Shown: positions 33,172 through 44,269 of the stretch, piece after piece
Layout of the letters: the number at the start of each line of letters is the position of its first letter
Numbering within the stretch: position 1 is the stretch's first letter
Source of the DNA: Eucommia ulmoides
Lineage: Eukaryota > Streptophyta > Magnoliopsida > Garryales > Eucommiaceae
Assembly (NCBI GenBank): GCA_016647705.1
Contig: CM028333.1
Span: forward strand, 17,047,743-17,111,742
Length of the DNA stretch: 64,000 nucleotides
Reading direction: 5' to 3'
The notes under the pieces: model-generated
Told to the model about the DNA's origin: nothing
Seen by the model: the letters and a program-made list of their open reading frames with translations, nothing else
Databases searched by the model: none
Position numbers and translations under genes: made by a program

Positions 33172-34216
33172 CCACGTGCGGATTCGGTAGCATATCCAAA
33201 TAAATTAGTCTTAGTCTGCATTTCATATAGTTTGCATATTTACATTTCTATCTATATAAACTGTTATTGGGTGTCCTGACTGGTATTAGCTATAGTATAT
33301 ACTTGCTTATTATTATATCATGTAAAATACATAAAAAAAAAAAAAAAAAAAAAAGGAAAACCCGTTAAAAAAATGGTATTCTCATTTAAGTAATCAAAGA
33401 AAACTGTTTGGATATGTTTAACAATGAATATCTATTTAGACTAAGGTACTGTTTATGGATAGGTGTCTTGAGGTGCGTAAAACCTTCCCCAAGCATAACT
33501 AACCCCCAAACTTAAAGAATATCTCTAGTACACAGACCTTTGGATGTCAAAACACGGGTCATTTTAAAAGAAAAAAATGAATTTCTAAAATTTTGGTGAC
33601 TTAGCACACCATTTAACCCCATGCTAGAAGACGACTCCATTTTTAACATAAAATCTTAGCCCAAGAAATTTTTCAAAACCGATGCCTAGAAAAGCCCTTG
33701 AAAAACCATTTTCAAAATAAACAAATTTGAACGACTTAGAGAGGAAAAAACAAAACTTGTTTCATCTTCTTCCTGATTCTCTACTTCTTCTCCTAACAAA
33801 ATCTAGGGTGCATAAGAGTTAATAACCTGATTGTGCTGAACTGGCTTTGCGATTGGATACGAGCTAATTGATTTCGATCGACGGTGAACAATTGTCGAAT
33901 CTCTAATGAAACTACTGTTAAGGTATCGTAGGATCCTCCTCGTGGAGTTCGGGGGAGAAAGATTTGGATCTTTCTAGCTTTGTCGAACTTATTATTTTCT
34001 TTCTTTGTTGCCTTGGATGTTGATGAATTTATCGGTAGTTCATGACGAACTCTATTTCGGCGATTGTGTGTTATAGAGGGAAGAGTTGATCAATCAAAAA
34101 GATTTTGAATGATCGGGTATGGCTTCCAAATGAGTTTCAAAATATGAGGAAACTTAAGTAATATTGATGAGAATTTTGAAACTTTTAGCTCGGTTTCCAC
34201 AAACGGCACCAACTAA
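33172..34216. other. End of Tat-like LTR and leader of a rearranged gypsy element
   Basis: 33172-33720 continues the Tat-like LTR, with an A22 tract at 33333-33354. From about 33720 to 34216 the sequence reads best as the 5' leader, on the minus strand, of a gypsy element: TTAGTTGGTGCCGTTTGTGG at about 34197-34216 looks like a primer-binding site (TTGGTGCCGTTTGTGG) directly beside the LTR end at 34217. No gene is visible. Confidence 0.4.
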
Positions 34217-34797
34217 TGTTGCATGATTTTGTCAGCAATAAGCTCCTCCAAAATTGAATAATACCTGCAACATTTGGGATTAATATTTGGGATATGGGTG
34301 TGGTATCGGTCAAATACTGATGTAGCGTAGGTGGTGATGAAGGAAATTTGCGGATCAAAACTCGTCGATTCACGAGGAATACTGAGAAATTATTTAAAAC
34401 TTAAACAAAACTCAATGTAAACTATTGGTAAAATCATTCAGCCGTCAAGCGGCGCTACAAGCCTTATAAAGAAAACCCTAGATGCATAAAATATTAAAAA
34501 AAAAATTGCAGAAAAGAACCGTAAACTATTAAAAAATTGCAAAACTACCCCAAATTTCCGCGTAAAATCAAAAGTGCAGTTTTAACCCCTGAAACGATGA
34601 AATTTGGCTAAAATCACATCATCGCCGTACAAAGAACGATGTTTTACTCAGATGGTCGTTTCTATCCAGAAAAGTGATATTTTTTGTAAAAAAACGGTCA
34701 CAAATGACTTTCTGGTCAAACTGGGCCGTTTTGGGTCTTTTTGGCCTTCGAGTGCTCTCTTTAGGCCAAGAAATCTCACTTTAATTGCACTGCATCA
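34217..34797 (-). repeat. LTR of minus-strand gypsy element
   Basis: 581 bp. On the minus strand it starts TGATGCAGTGCAA and ends CATGCAACA. A polypurine-like stretch (CACCTAGGGGAGTA, minus) abuts it on the right and a primer-binding-like sequence (TTGGTGCCGTTTGTGG) on the left, so it has internal sequence on both sides. A TATA-like GGGTTTTCTTTATAAGG is at about 34454-34478 (minus). It is the 3' LTR of the gag-pol at 34839-38840. Confidence 0.6.
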
Positions 34798-34838
34798 TAC
34801 TCCCCTAGGTGGAGAAAATTCGTCCTCGAATCAAAAAC

Positions 34839-36000
34839 TTACTCATCATCAGAAGAACTGTCACTATAGTAGGGAATGAGATGCTTAACATTAAAAACAT
34901 CATACGTGTGAATATGACTAGGAAGATATAAGCAGTAGGCATTCAGATTAATCTTCTCCAAGATCTCTACCGGACCCATTTTTCGAGTAGCTAGCTTGTT
35001 GTATTCATGGGCGGGAAAGCGGTCCTTACTTAAGACAGCCCAGACATAATCTCTGACATTGAAGTCAATAGGTCTACGCTTCTTGTCCGCCTGCAGCTTG
35101 TATTTATCAGTGGAGGCAATTAATTGCGATTGAGTCTGTGTGTGAACCTGCTGGAGCTGGGTGATAAAATCTTCTGTTGTCGCATGAGTGCGCACCTTAC
35201 TTAGTAAGGTGAGGAGATCAAGAAGGCTACGAGGAACCAATCCATATACAACCTGAAAAGGACAATAGCCAGTGCTACGATTAACCGCATGGTTGTGAGC
35301 AAATTCGGCTTGTGGTAGCTTCAGATCCCAAGACTTCACATTGTCGCCCACCAAACTACACAATAAATTACCGAGTGAGCGGTTGACCACTTCCGTTTAT
35401 CCATCAGTTTGTGTATGGTAAGCACTACTAAAATTGAGAGTAATATTAACCAATCTCCAAAGACTCTGCCAAAAATGACTGAGGAATCAAGTATCACGAT
35501 TAGACACAATAGAGGCAGGCAACCCATGCAGGCGATAAACCTCCCGAAAATATAATTGAGCAACATGAACAGTGTCGGTAGTACGCTTACAAGCAATGAA
35601 GTGAGTCATCTTGGAAAACCGATCGACCACAACAAAGATGGAATCACTGCCATGCTATGTGTGCGGAAGACCAAGTACAAAGTCCATACTAACGTATGTC
35701 CAAGGTTGGCTAGGTATAGGAAGAGGCATATAGAATCTGGCATTAGTGGACGTACCTTTCGCCAACTAACAAACACAACAAGGATCAACGAATCTGCCCA
35801 CTTTCTTTCGCATAGTTAGCCAAAAATAAGAAGTAGAAACCAGATGCAAGGTACGATCACGGCCGACATGGCCCTCATTGTGCAATTCCTGAATGATCTT
35901 CATATGTAAGCTACTCTCCGGAATACAAAGTTGGAGGCCACGGAAAAGAAACCCATTTTGCAACACAAAATCTGGCCTCTCGCCACTCTGGATCTTCAAT
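34839..36000 (-). pseudogene. Ty3/gypsy integrase region, broken
   Basis: The integrase part of pol, which would join element DNA to the genome. The N-terminal HHCC zinc-binding segment is visible at 35766-35999 (LHNEGHVGRDRTLHLVST then FVDPCCVC). The catalytic core is spread over different frames (35336-35788), indicating frameshifts. The C-terminal part is open at 34839-35390 (LPQAEFAHNHAVNRSTGY, VNRSTGYCPFQVVYG, HTYDVFNVKHLIPY) and ends in an acidic SDSSSDDE tail. I see no chromodomain after it. It is continuous with RT-RNase H to the right (minus strand). Confidence 0.85.
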
Positions 36001-36057
36001 AGAACTGTAGCAAAGAATGGGTTCGTAGTATATAAGTCTAGAAAAGAAAACCAGGAA

Positions 36058-37788
36058 CTATGATCCGCATCTTTGCAAGTAGGCTATGACGCGACTCAGA
36101 GCATCGGCCACACGGTTCAGGGATTCCGCTTTATGTTTGATCACAAAAGTAAATTGCTCCAAGTATGATTGCCAAGAGGTATGACAAGATGAAATTTTGT
36201 CTTGACTAGAAAGGTGTTTGAGGGTGTCATAGTCTGTAAAAAGTACAAATTCCCGCTGAAAGAGATAATGGCGCCAATGCTTCACAGCCTGAACAAGCGC
36301 ATAAAATTCAACATCGTATATGCTGAAACGAAGTTTGGCACCAGAAAGTTTCTCACTGAAGTAGGCGACTGGGTGGCCACATTGGATGAAAACCGCACCA
36401 ATACCAGTTTTTGAAGCATCACAATAAAGCTCAAATGACTATGCAAAATCAGGAAGTATGAGGATTGGTGTTGTGGTCAGCTTCCATTTGATCTCTTGAA
36501 ATGCGGCCTCGGCATCGGGCGTCCAAGTGAACTTAGTACCCTTCATGCAATCAGTAACGGGCGCCATAATACTGCTAAAGTGAGAGATGAAATGGCGGTA
36601 GAATAAGGTGAGACCATGAAAACTCCGCACATCGATAATAGTTTTAGGTTGTGGCCACTGCTGTATGGCCTCTATTGTGGTATTGTCCACCGCGAGTCCA
36701 TCCTTAGACACCGTATAGCCCAAAAATTGAACAGTATCCATTAGAAAAGCACACTTACTAGTAGCAGCATAGAATTTGTCCCTTCGAAGGACCATCAAAA
36801 CCTCCCGCAAGTGTTGGAGATACACCTCTAGATTAGCACTATAAATAAGGATATCATCAAAGTAAACCACAAGAAATTTATCGATGAAAAGGAACAGTGT
36901 TTGATTCATATCTCGCATAAACGTACTAGGGGCATTAGAGAGGCCAAAAGGCATCACTAGCCACTCAAACAAACCCTCACGGGTTTTAAATGTTGTTTTC
37001 CATTCATCACCATGCCTAATTTGAATATAATGGTAGTCACTCTTCAAATCTAACTTGCTGAACACAGTTGCACCCCCTAATTGATCATGCAAGTCATATT
37101 TTTGGGGGGTTAGGAGGGCAGGCACAACACATGGACTAAGGCTCTCTCGAATATGGCCCTTTTCTAGTAATTCCTCGACTTGGCGGCGCAATTCCTCATG
37201 TTTGTTGGGACTCATCCTGTAATGCAGTCAGTTGGGTAAGACAACTCCCGGAATTAAATCAATCTGATGTTGGATGTCACGCAATGGAGGTAATTCGTTG
37301 GGAAGTGCTTCAGGAAAGACATCGGTAAATTCTGCCAATAATGGTTGAATGACATCTGGGATAGTAGAAATTGTTCTGGTAGATTTTGTATAAAGCACAT
37401 AAATAACCCCTGATTCTGCCATGGCATACTCGAAGTGAGCTCTGGCCAAAAGAGTGATATTGTCTCTAGTGGGTGAGACAATTTTATCTTTACTAGGTAG
37501 CAACACAATCTTCTTCCCACGAAACATGAATGAGTACGTATTAGCACGGTCATGGTGAATAGCCTCTGGATCAAATTGCCAAGAGTGCCCCAGTAAAAAA
37601 TGACATGCATCCATGGGTACCACATCACAGTATATCTCATCAGTATAGGTTGGTCCAATGGAAAATGAAACCAAGGCATGGCGGGAAACAGTGATATCCG
37701 TACCTTTATTAAGCCAAGCGAGCTTGTATGGTTTAGGATGTTGTTCTACGTTCAAACCCAATTTCTCCACTGCCAATTCGAACAGCAC
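36058..37788 (-). pseudogene. Ty3/gypsy protease, reverse transcriptase and RNase H, broken
   Basis: Three pol domains in order on the minus strand. Protease and the linker are at 37228-37788 (VSFSIGPTYTDEIYCDVVPM, FLLGHSWQFDP, then QHQIDLIPG at the RT entry). RT is open at 36439-37215 with [27 protein letters not shown] and the catalytic YFDDILIYS. RNase H follows to 36058 (FVLFTDYDTLKHLSSQ, ALSRV). A stop separates protease from RT. Between [13 protein letters not shown] and [10 protein letters not shown] about 25 residues that gypsy RTs normally have, including an early catalytic-palm block, are missing in frame, so this copy could not be a working RT even without its stops. Confidence 0.9.
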
Positions 37789-37908
37789 ATTCTTGCAACT
37801 ACCAGAATCAATAATAAAGCATCATACTTTCCCCCCAATTGTGCACGTGGACTGAAAAAGAGTAGTGCGTCGCTAATCATCATCCGAGGCATGGGGACTC
37901 AAAAAGGT

Positions 37909-38840
37909 TCATCGTAGCATTAATAACACGCCGATATCACCTTCTAAAAGTTCATCTTCAACTTCTGCGTCATCATAGGTGTCGAAAATGGGGCCTGTAT
38001 CGGTATCCGTGTTAAGATTCACCTTACGACAATCTATTTGTCGGTGTCCCGTCTCGCCGCAATTAAAGCATCGGAGTTTGCCACCAAAACGACCTTGTGG
38101 AGGGCCGCCACCAGCACGATTTTGGGGAAGAACAGGTGGTTGTCGTTCAGGTCCTAGTTCTGGTTGGGTAGATGAGCTGCCACCATGACTAGTAAACTGT
38201 TTGAATCTACCAGTCGTGCGTCGGGCTAACTGTTTCTCAGCCTGTAGCACTCGCTGATGTGCTTCAAAAACTGTCATCGGGTCAAACATATTAAGCACGT
38301 CTTGCAATTAGAGTCGCAAACCGCCAATATACCTGGAGACTAGTTGGGTTAGGGATTCGATAATTTTTGTTCGTGTGAGCAACTGGTAAAAGTAGGTGGT
38401 GTAGTCGTCGACAGATTGAGTTCCCTGACGCAGGAGTTGAAAGCATTGATACAGTTCACGCTCATAGTTGTACGGTAAAAATGCTGCCCGCATATGTTTC
38501 TTGAACTTTTCCCAAGAGACAATTTTTGATTTGCCGGTGCGTGCTCTTCTTGTCTTTGTCTGCTGCCACCATGCTTGTGCCCTACCACACAACCTCATAG
38601 TGATCAGTGGAACATGACAAGAATTTGGAACCTCCTTGAATTCGAGAACTTCTTCAACCGTATGTAACCAATCCAGGAATTCGTTAGCCTGGAGTCCACC
38701 ATGGAATTTTGGAATGTCTACCTTGAAACCAGTCTCCTATCGTTGATCTACGGGCCGAGGTTGGTCACGGGGGGCAACAAAAGGGTTTTCCCCGTGGTCG
38801 GAATCGTCATCTGCCGAAGCGAACTCGTATCGTGGTTGTA
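37909..38840 (-). pseudogene. Ty3/gypsy gag, broken
   Basis: Gag on the minus strand. The capsid part has KVDIPKFHGGLQANEFLDWL (about 38676-38735), MRLCGRAQAWWQQ, SWEKFKKHMRAAFLPYNYER and QLVSRYIGGLRL. After a stop near 38306 come the FDPMTVFEAHQRVLQAEKQ linker and a zinc knuckle, CFNCGETGHRQIDC, with all CCHC residues intact (38030-38072). An upstream stop near 38742 breaks the N-terminal part. The 5' end joins a short LTR-like fragment at about 38845 instead of a full LTR and leader. Confidence 0.88.
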
Positions 38841-38844
38841 GTTG

Positions 38845-38945
38845 TGGTTGTTGACCAAAAAGTCAATTGTGGCCGTTTTTTACAAAAAAAAATACCACTC
38901 CTGTTGCACTGCATCAAATACCCTCCGGTGCGAGAATAAGTTAAA
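38845..38945 (-). repeat. Truncated gypsy LTR start with polypurine-like junction
   Basis: On the minus strand GCACCGGAGGGTATT is followed by TGATGCAGTGCAA (boundary at 38916), repeating the polypurine/LTR junction seen at 34797. Only about 70 bp of LTR-like DNA remain before gag sequence. The stretch 38848-38897 (minus) resembles 34671-34722 in the opposite orientation (plus). Confidence 0.5.
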
Positions 38946-39029
38946 TAGGTCTTGTAGAGAAAAAGTTTGTGTCCTTTTTGGCCTGAATGACATAATATAT
39001 AGAGAGGATAAGAGTAGTTGACTTTCCAC

Positions 39030-39175
39030 ATATTTCGCCATGATCATAACTGTCCCAACATTCATGTGAAAGATTTCACCATGATCGTAATTGTCCCAAC
39101 GTTTATGTGCAAGATTTCGCTATGATCGTAACTGCCGCTATGATCGTAACGGTCCCAACATCCCCCCTAGCTTCG
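39030..39175. repeat. ~41-bp direct repeats
   Basis: Two and a half copies of a unit reading TTTCGCCATGATCATAACTG then TCCCAACATTCATGTG; the third copy is internally rearranged (CGCTATGATCGTAACTGCCG). No function is evident; it is probably the edge of the retroelement cluster. Confidence 0.7.
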
Positions 39176-40047
39176 TTTTGGCTATTAATAGGTTTGAGAG
39201 TGTATCTCTCCTTAGTCTTATGTGCTAAGCCCATATTGACTTACGATTATTCGCGTTGGGCTCATGGTTCGGGCCTACTTGATCGTAGTCTACTAGATAT
39301 TTGTGGGTTTTTATACAATTCAATCTACCTCCGTTTGTTTAAGACGTGCGATATTTCGTGGGTAAAATTATCCGCATGATATATATCAATAAAAAATATA
39401 TTTTTTATTAATTAAGAGGTGGAGAACTCCACATTTGACTTGAATGTTGGGCTTTTTTGCATTAATGTATTTATATAAATTTTAGAGAAAACCAAAGACT
39501 TTTGAGGATCTTCTAGATAAGTAGACCGCGGTCAACTCCGACTCTCCCATGAATGACAGGCTTTATTTGGATTTTTGGTAGTCTTTCCTTTCCACTTCAT
39601 TTTTATGGACAAAAAGACAAAATGAAGGGCGAATCAGTGACCCACCACATGATAAACTTGCTGACTTTTTACATGGTATTTGTGGTTCAGTGGGTTTAGG
39701 ATAATACTAAAGAACAATCCCATTAATAACGTTTACTATTACATTGGAAGACTAATGAAGAGGTGTTAGTCAGATAAAATAAAAGTATTATATTTTTTTA
39801 TTAATTAAAATTCAATTATTTTAAAATATAATTTTTAAATTTAATTTTAAATATAACAGATCAATATATAAAAATACATTCTTAAAATCATCGGATTAAA
39901 TAATTAGTGTCGTATAAATTTTCCCAAAAAAATAAAAGGGATTTTCCTCAAAAAATAAAAAAAAAAAAAAAAAAATAATGCTAGTCTATGCATGTCGTTG
40001 TCGTAATTAGATCAACCTTCATGTCCAAATATTTAGTTAATAACTCC
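39176..40047. other. 5' flanking region of the receptor kinase gene
   Basis: AT-rich, with no coding sequence and no TE domain recognised. Poly-A/T tracts are at 39780-39870 and 39955-39977. This is where the distal promoter of the downstream gene would lie; no cis-element stands out enough to be called. Confidence 0.5.
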
Positions 40048-40055
40048 TATTATAG
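40048..40055 (+). promoter_or_regulatory. Possible TATA box of the WAKL gene
   Basis: TATTATAG lies 60 bases upstream of the start codon, in a context (CTCCTATTATAGAAATCGC) that would place transcription start near 40080. This is the only TATA-like hexamer close to the ATG, but the region is AT-rich and the call is weak. Confidence 0.3.
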
Positions 40056-40114
40056 AAATCGCTCGCAGCACAAGCACGGATGCACCCTTCCAACTCCCAA
40101 CCACCCCCTCTCTA

Positions 40115-42107
40115 ATGGCTGCCCTTTTGACGAAAATGCTAGTCCTCGCGGCGGCGCTGCTAATGCATGCCGGATTCACCTCCTCCGTCACGCTCTGCCC
40201 CGACTGCGGCTCCACCGCTGTTCCTTACCCGCTTAGCACGGGCCCAAACTGCGGCGACCAGTCGTACAGGATCCGATGCGACGCCGGCTCGCTCGTTTTC
40301 GACTCCCTCAACAACACCTATCCTATTACCTCTGTCACGCCGGCGAATCAACGTCTAGTGATCCGTCCGTCTCAATTTCTCAACGGCAACGGTTCATGTA
40401 TCACAGAGGATCTGTCCACCCTGGGAGTCCAGCTCAACTCCTCGCTGCCCTTCAACATCACCAGCAGCAACACAATCATGTACCTCAATTGTTCGGAAAC
40501 GCTGTTGGGATCTCCGCTGAATTGCTCGTCGACGAGTTTGTGCCATACGTATATCAACGGCTCGAGGGACGCCGGAGCGTGTGCCACCAACTCGCAGATT
40601 TGCTGTACGTTTAGGGCGGGAGGCTCCACCACGTCGTACAGGATCCGGGTCAGGAACGAGGGTTGCCGGGCCTACCGGAGCTTCGTGAACCTGGACTATT
40701 CCTTGCCGGTGAGTAGGTGGCCGCAACCAGGAATTGAGTTACAGTGGGTGTCACCGAGGGAGCCGGTGTGTTCGACCCAGGCCGATTGTGACGCGGGCTC
40801 GAGTTGTGGGCCAGACCCGACATCAAACGGCGGCGGGATCCGCCGCTGTTTCTGTAACTCTGGGTTTCACTGGGACCCAATATCCGGATTGTGTGCTGAA
40901 AGTGAGTGGTCGTTGTCTATCTTCTTTTGTTCTAGAGATGTTCTGCTTTTCCTATCTTTTTGTTCTGAAATTCAGTTGAATTCTGTGCGTGTAAACAGAT
41001 GATGCGTGTGAGAATCCCGACGGTTGTGGCGATTCAAACAGAACCGCACTTATAGCAGGTTTGACTGCTGGCCTGGGAACCGCACTTATCGCCGCCACGA
41101 TTGGATTTTTTGCCTACCGACGGCAAAGACGGATCAAAGAAGCCCAAGATCGCCTCAAGCGGGAACGCGAGGATCTCCTCAACGCCGGCGGTGGTAGGTC
41201 CGCCAAGATCTTCACCGGCAAAGAGATAAAGAGAGCCACCAACAATTTCTCCCGTGACCGCCTCCTTGGTGCCGGCGGTTACGGCGAAGTTTACAAGGGG
41301 GTCCTTGACGACGGCACAACCGTCGCCGTCAAGTGCGCGAAGCTCGGCAACACGAAGGGCACCGACCAAGTTCTGAACGAGGTACGGATCCTCTGCCAGG
41401 TCAACCATAGGACCCTCGTCCGCCTCCTCGGCTGCTGCGTCGAACTGGAACAACCCCTTATGGTCTACGAGTACATCCCCAACGGCACCCTCTTCGACCA
41501 TCTTCACGGCCACCACAGGGGATCCCTCAACTGGAACCACCGCCTAGGAATCGCCCACGCCACCGCCGAGGGACTGGCCTACCTCCATTTCTCAGCCGAT
41601 CAGCCCATCTACCACCGGGACGTGAAATCCAGCAACATATTGCTGGATTTGAAGATGAACGCAAAGGTTTCCGATTTCGGGTTGTCCCGATTGGCCCACA
41701 CCGATCTGAGCCACGTCTCGACATGTGCGCAGGGGACCCTCGGATATCTCGATCCTGAGTATTACAGGAACTACCAGCTGACCGATAAGAGCGATGTTTA
41801 CAGTTTTGGGGTTGTGCTGCTTGAGCTCTTGACGTCGCAGAAGGCAATTGATTTCAACAGGGCGGCGGACGATGTGAATTTGGCGGTTTACGTGCGGAGG
41901 ATGGTGGAGGAGGAGAGGCTGATGGACGTGATCGATCCGATGCTGAAGGAGGGTGCCAGCAGCTTGGAATTGGAGACAATGAAGGCGGTGGGGTTTCTTG
42001 CGGTGGGTTGCTTGGAGGAGCGAAGGCAGAATCGGCCGTCCATGAAGGAGGTTGCGGAGGAGATCGAGTATATCATCAGCATTGCGACCGCCAAGGTAGT
42101 TGACTAG
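40115..42107 (+). CDS. WAKL20: Wall-associated receptor kinase-like protein (WAKL15/20 type)
   Basis: A two-exon gene: exon 1 is 40115-40901, a 97-bp GT-AG intron is 40902-40998, and exon 2 is 40999-42107, giving 631 residues, close to the family's usual length. It is a plasma-membrane receptor-like Ser/Thr kinase. In order it has a signal peptide (1-26), a galacturonan-binding GUB_WAK-type domain from Cys28 (CPDCGSTAVPYPLS), a Cys-rich WAK C-terminal region to about 272, a transmembrane helix (about 279-300) followed by RRQRR, and a kinase domain (about 347-620). The kinase has GAGGYG (353-358), Lys374, Glu390, HRD (468-470), DFG (488-490) and GTLGYLDPEY, so it is an active-looking RD kinase. 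Several N-glycosylation sequons lie in the ectodomain. No stops or frameshifts were seen. The ligand is unknown; pectin binding is family knowledge. WAKL15 and WAKL20 cannot be told apart here. Confidence 0.95.
40902..40998 (+). other. WAKL20: Intron of the WAKL gene
   Basis: 97 bp with donor A|GTGAGT and acceptor GTAAACAG|AT. It splits codon 263 after its first base. Splicing keeps the frame from GLCAE in exon 1 into DACENPDGCGDS in exon 2, which completes the Cys-rich region just before the transmembrane helix; this is the usual intron position in this subfamily. Confidence 0.92.
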
Positions 42108-42295
42108 TTCAAAATTGCTTTATATGAACATGCGTGGGCCAATCTCTTGTTTGAAAAAAAAAAAAGTGGCATCTTAGTGTAAATAAGTCTTGAGTTTGGA
42201 AATTTTGAAATTGAAATTAGAACTAAAGTATGTAAAAAAATTAATCACTATAATCTCATGTGTTGGTGTGGGTTATAGGAAGTACGTAGTAGAAT

Positions 42296-42415
42296 TTCTA
42301 TTTGTTCAAAAAGGTTAAACAGGATTTGGGTTTGATTTTCTACATTTCTATTTCTACTTGCAATTCTATTTGTTCAAAAATGTAAAACAGGATTTGGGTT
42401 TGATTTTCTACATTT
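42296..42415. repeat. ~67-bp tandem duplication
   Basis: Two copies of CTATTTGTTCAAAAAKGTWA followed by AACAGGATTTGGGTTTGATT and TTCTACATTTCT, in the 3' flank of the kinase gene, possibly within its 3' UTR. Confidence 0.85.
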
Positions 42416-42604
42416 CTTGCAATAAATTTGAATGTGAATTCTGTTTTTGTTTTGGAATATTTCGAGAATAGAAACATATTTGGTAACGACATTGTACTGA
42501 AATTATTAGTTTTTAATCTATGAGAACAGAAATAAAGAAATATGTTTAGTTGCAAATTTTTTCCTTTTTTTTCCTAAATATATGAAAATATATGTATATA
42601 TATA

Positions 42605-42720
42605 TTTCTTAGTCGGCGTGGTGATAGTGGTCAATGGGTGGCAGTGGCCAACGAGGTGGTGGTGGCCAACGTGGCATGGCCGACGGGTGGTATTGGTCGA
42701 CGAGGTGGTAGTGAGAATAA
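42605..42720. repeat. GTGG-rich minisatellite
   Basis: Degenerate units of about 21-30 bp such as GTGGTCAATGGGTGGCAGTG and GGCCAACGAGGTGGTGGTG, repeated about five times. Confidence 0.75.
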
Positions 42721-43292
42721 TTTTGTGAGAATGAAAATGAATCAACATTCTTAGTTTCTCAAATAGTTAAGAAATTCAAGAAAACTCACATAATACTTTC
42801 AAAAATTTAAAAATAGAAATATGTTTATGAACATTAATTTCTAAATTTTAGGAGTGGTAAACAGAGAAAGAAAACAGTAATCAAATGCGACCTCGTTGTC
42901 AAACTAGGAACATGGGTTTGCCAATTGATCATGTGAGTCGAACAAGATTCGTTCATTCCAAAGAAAATGTTATTTCTTAATTGATTATATAATGGTTGGG
43001 CCTAATCAACACTAAACAAAACATGGTAGCTCAGATCTAGAACTTGACAAGAGCACTTTTCACGAGTCTCTCTACATTAAATTTTAGTTAAAGTATGAAG
43101 AGGTTAAATAATAATAAGTTTTAAGAGATTCTCTATCAAATGCGCTAAAGGCTAGGCACCTTCCTGAAAGTAGCAATACAAATTAATTAACCTTTTTTGC
43201 GTCAAATTCAAGGGATGATAAATATTATTTGACACATAAAACATAATGCTTACTACCCGTTGGATTTAGTCTGGAAGAAGTCAAGTACATCA

Positions 43293-43293
43293 A

Positions 43294-43342
<49 letters not shown>
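43293..43342. repeat. (AAT)n microsatellite
   Basis: About sixteen uninterrupted AAT/ATA units. Confidence 0.95.
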
Positions 43343-43544
43343 TAATAAATCAAGTAGATTATTCAAACTTCTGATTGAGAGCAAGTGGCAAAGATGGCTT
43401 TAGGTGTTCCGTGATGGAGAGAGGTGGCCGAGGGTTGTTGGATGGTAGGGGTGGGATAGCATTGATGGCGTAGCTGCGGTGGGAGGAGAAGAGGACTAGT
43501 GGTGTTGGATCTTACGAAAATAGAATGTGGATAGAGGTGTTTTA

Positions 43545-43995
43545 TGTTGGGAAATAAAGAGGAATTTTCCTATAATCAGATTAACGAGAATACAAAATAA
43601 GAGCGGAATAATAATACACACAAGATTGATAACGAAATTCGGCCAATTATGCCTACGTCTACGGAGTTGCTGCGGATTTTTCACTAAAAAGAGAATGAGA
43701 GAATTACAAAGTGTTTACAAAACACAACTCACAACCCACAATTTATACATAGAATTTTTTCTCACAAATTTCTCTCATATTTGTCTCTTACTCTCTCTCT
43801 CTCTTGGATTGTTTTCAGTGGGATGATATGATCAACCAATGAATGAGGATATTTATAATCCACATGTGTAGACACCCATGTGCTTTCCGAACTCATTTTT
43901 AACACTGCTTTGCACCGAAAGTGCATTTTGCCATGTGCTTGACAATCTCATATTTTCTTTGTTTTTATTTTCGATGCCTCCCTTTTTTATTAATA
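43545..43995 (-). repeat. 3' LTR of copia element 1
   Basis: 451 bp, plus-strand start TGTTGGGAAATAAAG. The outer end on the internal side has decayed from TGTTAGT to TATTAAT. It contains a CT microsatellite that is 8 bp longer than in the partner LTR. Confidence 0.92.
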
Positions 43996-44269
43996 ATTTC
44001 CCACTTGAAAACTGATTTCAATCTGTCTTCACACCTTGATCAATACAGCAGCTCTTAGTCAGTCTTGTCATTATTGCAAGCCAACTAAAGCTGAGCACAT
44101 CTTCAGTTTGTCAGTAGTCACCATCTTTGTTAACATATCTGCCGGATGTTAAGCTCCACTAATCTTCTCAAGTTTCAAAATCCTATCTTCAAAAAGTAAC
44201 CGGATAAAATGATATGCAGCTGTATGTGCTTCGTTCTGGAATGAAAAAACGGATTCTTTGCTAGATGAA

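Larger units (their letters stand above)
25160..33720 (+). mobile_element. Probable Tat/Ogre-type gypsy LTR carrying nested elements (3' boundary uncertain)
   Basis: It starts TGTAGATACTGTATTTTG just after a polypurine tract. Removing the family C solo LTR (26262-28311) and the gag-only element (29832-33166) leaves about 3.2 kb. The late part contains about 82-bp units (29578-29831, continuing at 33167 exactly across the gag-only insertion), and a phrase (TTGAGGTGCGTAAAACCTTC then CCAAGCATAACTAACCCCC, 33467-33510) of the kind seen in Tat/Ogre LTRs. A second LTR and coding region are not in the window, so class and right end are inferred. Confidence 0.4.
42108..43544. other. 3' flank of WAKL gene, intergenic
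   Basis: No gene. Contents are an A-rich stretch at 42153-42164, a 67-bp duplication (42296-42415), a GTGG-rich minisatellite (42605-42720) and an (AAT)n microsatellite (43293-43342). A polyadenylation signal cannot be singled out; AATAAG-like hexamers occur from 42180. Confidence 0.6.

Noticed and set aside
39107-39379. 90-codon plus-strand frame upstream of the kinase
   Set aside because: Overlaps the 41-bp repeats, has no domain, and no splice link to the kinase gene is apparent.
41034-41847. Long minus-strand frames across the kinase exon
   Set aside because: Antisense of GC-rich kinase coding sequence; the plus strand has clear kinase motifs.
42518-42748. Thr/His-rich minus-strand frame
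   Set aside because: Product of the GTGG-rich minisatellite.
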